A stretch of DNA of 64,000 nt. Origin: DATAXP01 sp036272935. GTDB lineage: Bacteria > Planctomycetota > Planctomycetia > Pirellulales > PNKZ01. Of this stretch, positions 61,571 to 64,000 are shown piece by piece (the stretch's first letter is position 1; each line of letters starts with the position of its first letter). The stretch is taken from NCBI GenBank assembly GCA_036272935.1, contig DATAXP010000032.1, forward strand, positions 31,636 through 95,635, read 5' to 3'. The translations under genes and the position numbers were made by a program. The notes beneath the pieces are model-generated. The model did not search any database and was not told where the DNA came from. It saw only the letters and a list, made by a program, of their open reading frames with translations.

Positions 61571-62669
61571 ATCTCGAAAGGTCTGCAAATCCGTAGTTCT
61601 TCTTATCTTTTTCCGGCGGCTCGACGAGTGGCCGGACGATGCGGAAGCCGTTGAACAGTGCGTCGGTGTAGTACCACACGCTCTGCGGAATCTGTGGGTC
61701 CTGCTGCTTCCATTCCTTGCTCGACGCTCGACGTGCGGCACTGCGCAGCCGATCGGGATCGTCGTCCCACGAGCCGCCGCGCACCACGCACGGCTCGACT
61801 TCCTTGGGCACGTTCAGCGGGTCCTTGGTCACTTTGCCCTTCATCGTTGCGTAGAAGTCGGACTGATAGGCGTCGGCGCACCACTCGCTGACGTTGCCAT
61901 GCATGTCGTACAGCCCCCAAGGATTCGGCTTCTTCTTAGCGATGGGGTGGTACGCTTCTTCGCTGTTCTCGTAGAACCAGGCGTAGTCGCCAAGCTTCGA
62001 CACGTCGTCGCCGAATGCATAGGAGGTAGTCGTGCCGGCGCGGCAGGCGTATTCCCACTCCGCCTCGGTCGGCAGACGGTAGTAGCGGCCAGTCTTGGCG
62101 CTCAGCCACTCGCAGTACCGGAATGCGGCATACTGCGTCATGCAGATCGCCGGATACGTCTCCTTGCCCATGCCAAAAGTCATGTCGGTGTACGGCTTCG
62201 TGGGGCGGATCAAAGCGTCGGCGGCCAGCTCGAGCGGCGTCGGCTCGGTGTTGGTGAGCTTGCGCTGGGCAATGTCGAGCTGGAACATGAAGATCTCGTA
62301 CTCGTCCCACGTGACTTCGTACTTGCCCATCCAGAACGGCGAGATTTCCACCTCGTGCTGCGGCCCTTCGTCGTCGCTGCGCATCGGCTCGTTCGGCGGG
62401 CTGCCCATCGTGAACTTGCCGCCGCGGATCGGCAGCATCTCGAACTTCACGCTGGTGTTGCTGACAATGTCGGTGTACGGCTTCATCTCCGCTTCGCTCG
62501 ACGCCGCCGCAGTGGGGACATCGACCGTCGGCTTGGCTGCCTCGGCATGCCGCGCCGCCAGGCCGGCGAACACGGTCAGCACGATCAACACAAAACAGTT
62601 GGCTTGCCGCGAGTTGGCTTGTCGTAAGTTAGCTTGCCAAGGCCGCGAACGGCAATCTACGCTGAACAT
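61569..62669 (-). CDS. Exported FGE/SUMF1-fold protein without the copper cysteines
   Basis: A 366-residue protein with the formylglycine-generating-enzyme fold: LPIRGGKFTMGSPPNE, WMGKYEVTWDEYEIF, YYRLPTEAEWEYACRAGT, WGLYDMHGNVSEWCADAY and CVVRGGSWDDDPDRLRSAAR. True FGE has two C-terminal cysteines after the RGGSW motif; here that stretch has none, so sulfatase activation is not supported. A signal-type segment (CFVLIVLTVFAGLAARHAEA) follows three RQAN repeats encoded by a 15-base tandem. The start at 62669 is uncertain because of that repeat. Confidence 0.8.
   Translation of the reverse strand: MFSVDCRSRPWQANLRQANSRQANCFVLIVLTVFAGLAARHAEAAKPTVDVPTAAASSEAEMKPYTDIVSNTSVKFEMLPIRGGKFTMGSPPNEPMRSDDEGPQHEVEISPFWMGKYEVTWDEYEIFMFQLDIAQRKLTNTEPTPLELAADALIRPTKPYTDMTFGMGKETYPAICMTQYAAFRYCEWLSAKTGRYYRLPTEAEWEYACRAGTTTSYAFGDDVSKLGDYAWFYENSEEAYHPIAKKKPNPWGLYDMHGNVSEWCADAYQSDFYATMKGKVTKDPLNVPKEVEPCVVRGGSWDDDPDRLRSAARRASSKEWKQQDPQIPQSVWYYTDALFNGFRIVRPLVEPPEKDKKNYGFADLSR
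62597..62641. repeat. Three 15-base tandem units in a coding N-terminus
   Basis: AGTTGGCTTGCCGCG, AGTTGGCTTGTCGTA and AGTTAGCTTGCCAAG, end to end. They encode RQANx repeats at the N-terminus of the leftward FGE-fold protein, or lie before its true start. Confidence 0.75.
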
Positions 62670-62700
62670 GCGGGGGTTTCTTCCGTTGCGAGCGAGAACG

Positions 62701-63765
62701 ATGATGCGGATCGATGCGCGATTGCCGACGTCTGTCGGTGTGTGGTTGGCGGTCGCGTGCGCACTCGGCGCCGACGCATCCGAAAGCGCAGCGGCCGAGC
62801 TCGAGGGATACCGCTACCAGCAAGTCCACATGGGCATGCCGGTAGAAGTGGTATTGTATGCTCCCGATTCGGCCGCCGCAAACAAGGCTGCCGACGCCGC
62901 TTTCGCCCGTTTTCACCAGCTCGACGCGGTGCTCAGCGACTACAACCCGGCCAGCGAACTATCGCGGCTCAGCGCCTCGGCCGGCTCGCGGCGCGCGGTG
63001 CCGCTGAGCGACGACCTTTGGACCGTGCTCGTTCACGCCCAACAGCTTGCCGCCGCCACCGAGGGAGCGTTCGACGTAACGGTCGGCCCAGCCACCAAGC
63101 TTTGGCGGCGCGCCCGGCGCGAGAGAGAGTTCCCCTCGGCCGAGCGCTTGGCCGAGGCCCGCGCCGCGATCGGCTACCAAGCGCTCGTGCTCGATGAACT
63201 CTCGCACAAAGCGACGCTCACGCGCCCCGGCATGCGGCTCGACGTGGGCGGAATTGCCGCCGGATACGCGGTCGACGAGGCGCTGCGCGTGCTGCGCGAG
63301 CACGGCATCACGCGCGCCATGGTCGACGCCAGCGGCGACATCGGTGTTGGCGACGCGCCGCCGGGCAAACGCGGCTGGACGCTCGGCGTGGTCCCCGAGG
63401 GTGGCCGCGACAACAAGCCCCTCCGCTACCTGCTCTTGGCCAACGCCGCGGTCACCACCTCCGGCGACGCCTTCCAGCACGTCGAGTTCAACGGCCAGCG
63501 CTACTCGCACATCGTCGATCCGCACACAAGCCTCGGTCTCTCCACCCGCTGCTCGGCCACGGTGATCGCGCCCGACTGCATCACCGCTGACAGCCTCGCC
63601 ACAGCCGTCTGCGTCCTCGGCCCCGAGAAGGGAATCGACTTCATCGAACATCACTCCAACACCGCCGCGCTCATCACCACCGCCACCGACGGCCCCGCGC
63701 GGCTGATCGAATCATCGCGCTTCGGCCGATTCGCCGCCGCTACGGGAGTCCCCGGAACGAAGTGA
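62701..63765 (+). CDS. apbE: FAD:protein FMN transferase
   Basis: A 354-residue ApbE-family protein with an exported N-terminus (PTSVGVWLAVACALGADASE). It transfers FMN to a Thr of flavoproteins such as NqrB/C and RnfG/D, outside the cytoplasm. Family segments are MGMPVEVVLYAP, LDAVLSDYNPASELSRL, GAFDVTVGPATKLW, LDVGGIAAGYAVDEAL, VDASGDIGVG, VTTSGDAFQ and HIVDPHTS. Its start is divergent from the FGE-fold gene. ATG 62701 or 62704 leads into the signal peptide; ATG 62668 would overlap the divergent start codon. Confidence 0.93.
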   Translation: MMRIDARLPTSVGVWLAVACALGADASESAAAELEGYRYQQVHMGMPVEVVLYAPDSAAANKAADAAFARFHQLDAVLSDYNPASELSRLSASAGSRRAVPLSDDLWTVLVHAQQLAAATEGAFDVTVGPATKLWRRARREREFPSAERLAEARAAIGYQALVLDELSHKATLTRPGMRLDVGGIAAGYAVDEALRVLREHGITRAMVDASGDIGVGDAPPGKRGWTLGVVPEGGRDNKPLRYLLLANAAVTTSGDAFQHVEFNGQRYSHIVDPHTSLGLSTRCSATVIAPDCITADSLATAVCVLGPEKGIDFIEHHSNTAALITTATDGPARLIESSRFGRFAAATGVPGTK

Positions 63766-63779
63766 TCGCCGCCGCTCTC

Positions 63780-63815
63780 GGACCAAAAAACTCCGCGAGT
63801 TTATTTTTTGGTTCC
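63780..63815 (+). terminator. Stem-loop terminator after apbE
   Basis: GGACCAAAAAACTC, loop CGC, and GAGTTTATTTTTTGGTTCC pair with small bulges. The U-rich right arm fits an intrinsic terminator 15 bases after the apbE stop. Confidence 0.65.
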
Positions 63816-63830
63816 TGAGGGCCCCAGGGG

Positions 63831-64000
63831 GTAAGACCAAAAAACCCACGTCGTTTCGTAATTGATTACCGACCTGAACTTGCGCGATCTGGGCAATGCG
63901 GAGATGTTCGGCGATCATGGATGCCGAACGAACCGTGACGGATTGTCCTCGTTGCCCTGAGTTGGAGCAGCGTGTTGCGGAACTGGAAGCAATGGTTCGC
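63831..64000 (+). mobile_element. Left end of a probable IS66-type insertion sequence
   Basis: A GTAAG at 63831 is consistent with the GTAA termini of IS66 elements, and a transposase-like reading frame begins 86 bases later. The element runs out of the window, so the right end and target duplication cannot be checked. Confidence 0.4.
63917..64000 (+). CDS. N-terminal fragment of a probable IS66-type transposase
   Basis: The 28 visible codons read MDAERTVTDCPRCPELEQRV and then AELEAMVR, running off the window edge. A CPxC pair followed by a leucine-heptad (LEQRVAELEAM) is the usual opening of planctomycete IS66 TnpC proteins, where a coiled coil precedes the zinc-finger and DDE domains. GGAG lies 13 bases upstream. 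Too little is present for certainty. Confidence 0.5.
   Translation, partial: MDAERTVTDCPRCPELEQRVAELEAMVR

Noticed and set aside
61569..62669. Considered as the activating enzyme of the sulfatase at 5 kb.
   Set aside because: The two cysteines required for formylglycine generation are missing after the RGGSW motif.

Overview
The window reads as chromosomal DNA of a planctomycete, probably of the Pirellulales, although no rRNA or marker tree is available here. The support is: high GC; a Gram-negative envelope gene (lpxA); a sulfatase with a CxPxR site; methanofuran-type cofactor genes (mfnD/E/F-like), which in bacteria occur mainly in methylotrophs and planctomycetes; a secreted WD40-caspase fusion; a membrane Ser/Thr kinase with TPRs; several Tat-type or Sec-secreted oxidoreductases; and many small secreted proteins without recognisable families.

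Layout. 0-13 kb: a divergent MFS transporter / PLP-enzyme pair, a PilZ-membrane-LTXXQ-like protein, a leftward run (ceramidase-like, Cu-ATPase, sulfatase, integral membrane protein) and a rightward SulP transporter fused to a beta-carbonic anhydrase. 12.8-14.2 kb: an island of hairpin repeats, then a lower-GC patch with a small membrane protein and a DUF3592 gene broken by an 11-base tandem duplication. 14.4-19.4 kb: pyruvate phosphate dikinase, a GYF-like membrane protein, lpxA and a TPR protein. 19.4-23 kb: overlapping mfnE-mfnF-mfnD-like genes behind a cytidylate-kinase-like gene. 23-32 kb: a leftward locus of AMP-forming ligase, aldehyde dehydrogenase, Fe-dependent alcohol dehydrogenase, PQQ-type beta-propeller, HemN-like radical SAM protein, lipoyl H-like protein and 2[4Fe-4S] ferredoxin, with a PIN-domain toxin pair inserted behind the ligase. 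32-39 kb: secreted small proteins, a Glf-like flavoprotein, a GT-C type membrane protein, proC and amt. 39-49 kb: queF / queC-queE, a duplicated-half membrane protein, recA, an HtrA-like protease and alaS. 49-57 kb: DUF4384 protein, secreted WD40-caspase, outer-membrane protein, and a convergent kinase. 57-64 kb: enolase-superfamily protein, rtcB, Gfo/Idh/MocA oxidoreductase, FGE-fold protein, apbE, and the left end of a probable IS66-type element cut by the window edge.

How the genes work together. The mfn genes point to a methanofuran-like C1 carrier. The 23-32 kb genes look like a carboxylate-to-aldehyde-to-alcohol reduction route with its own electron carriers and a lipoyl protein; the product is unknown. 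The caspase, DUF4384 and TPR-kinase genes look like an envelope signalling and proteolysis group. QueC, QueE and QueF belong to 7-deazaguanine (preQ0/preQ1) synthesis.

The intergenic spaces are unusual. Many hold stem-loops, in at least four sequence families, some of which run into reading frames. A separate class of quasi-palindromes has arms built from 7-15 base tandem repeats; the fold is shared between loci but most of the sequences are not.
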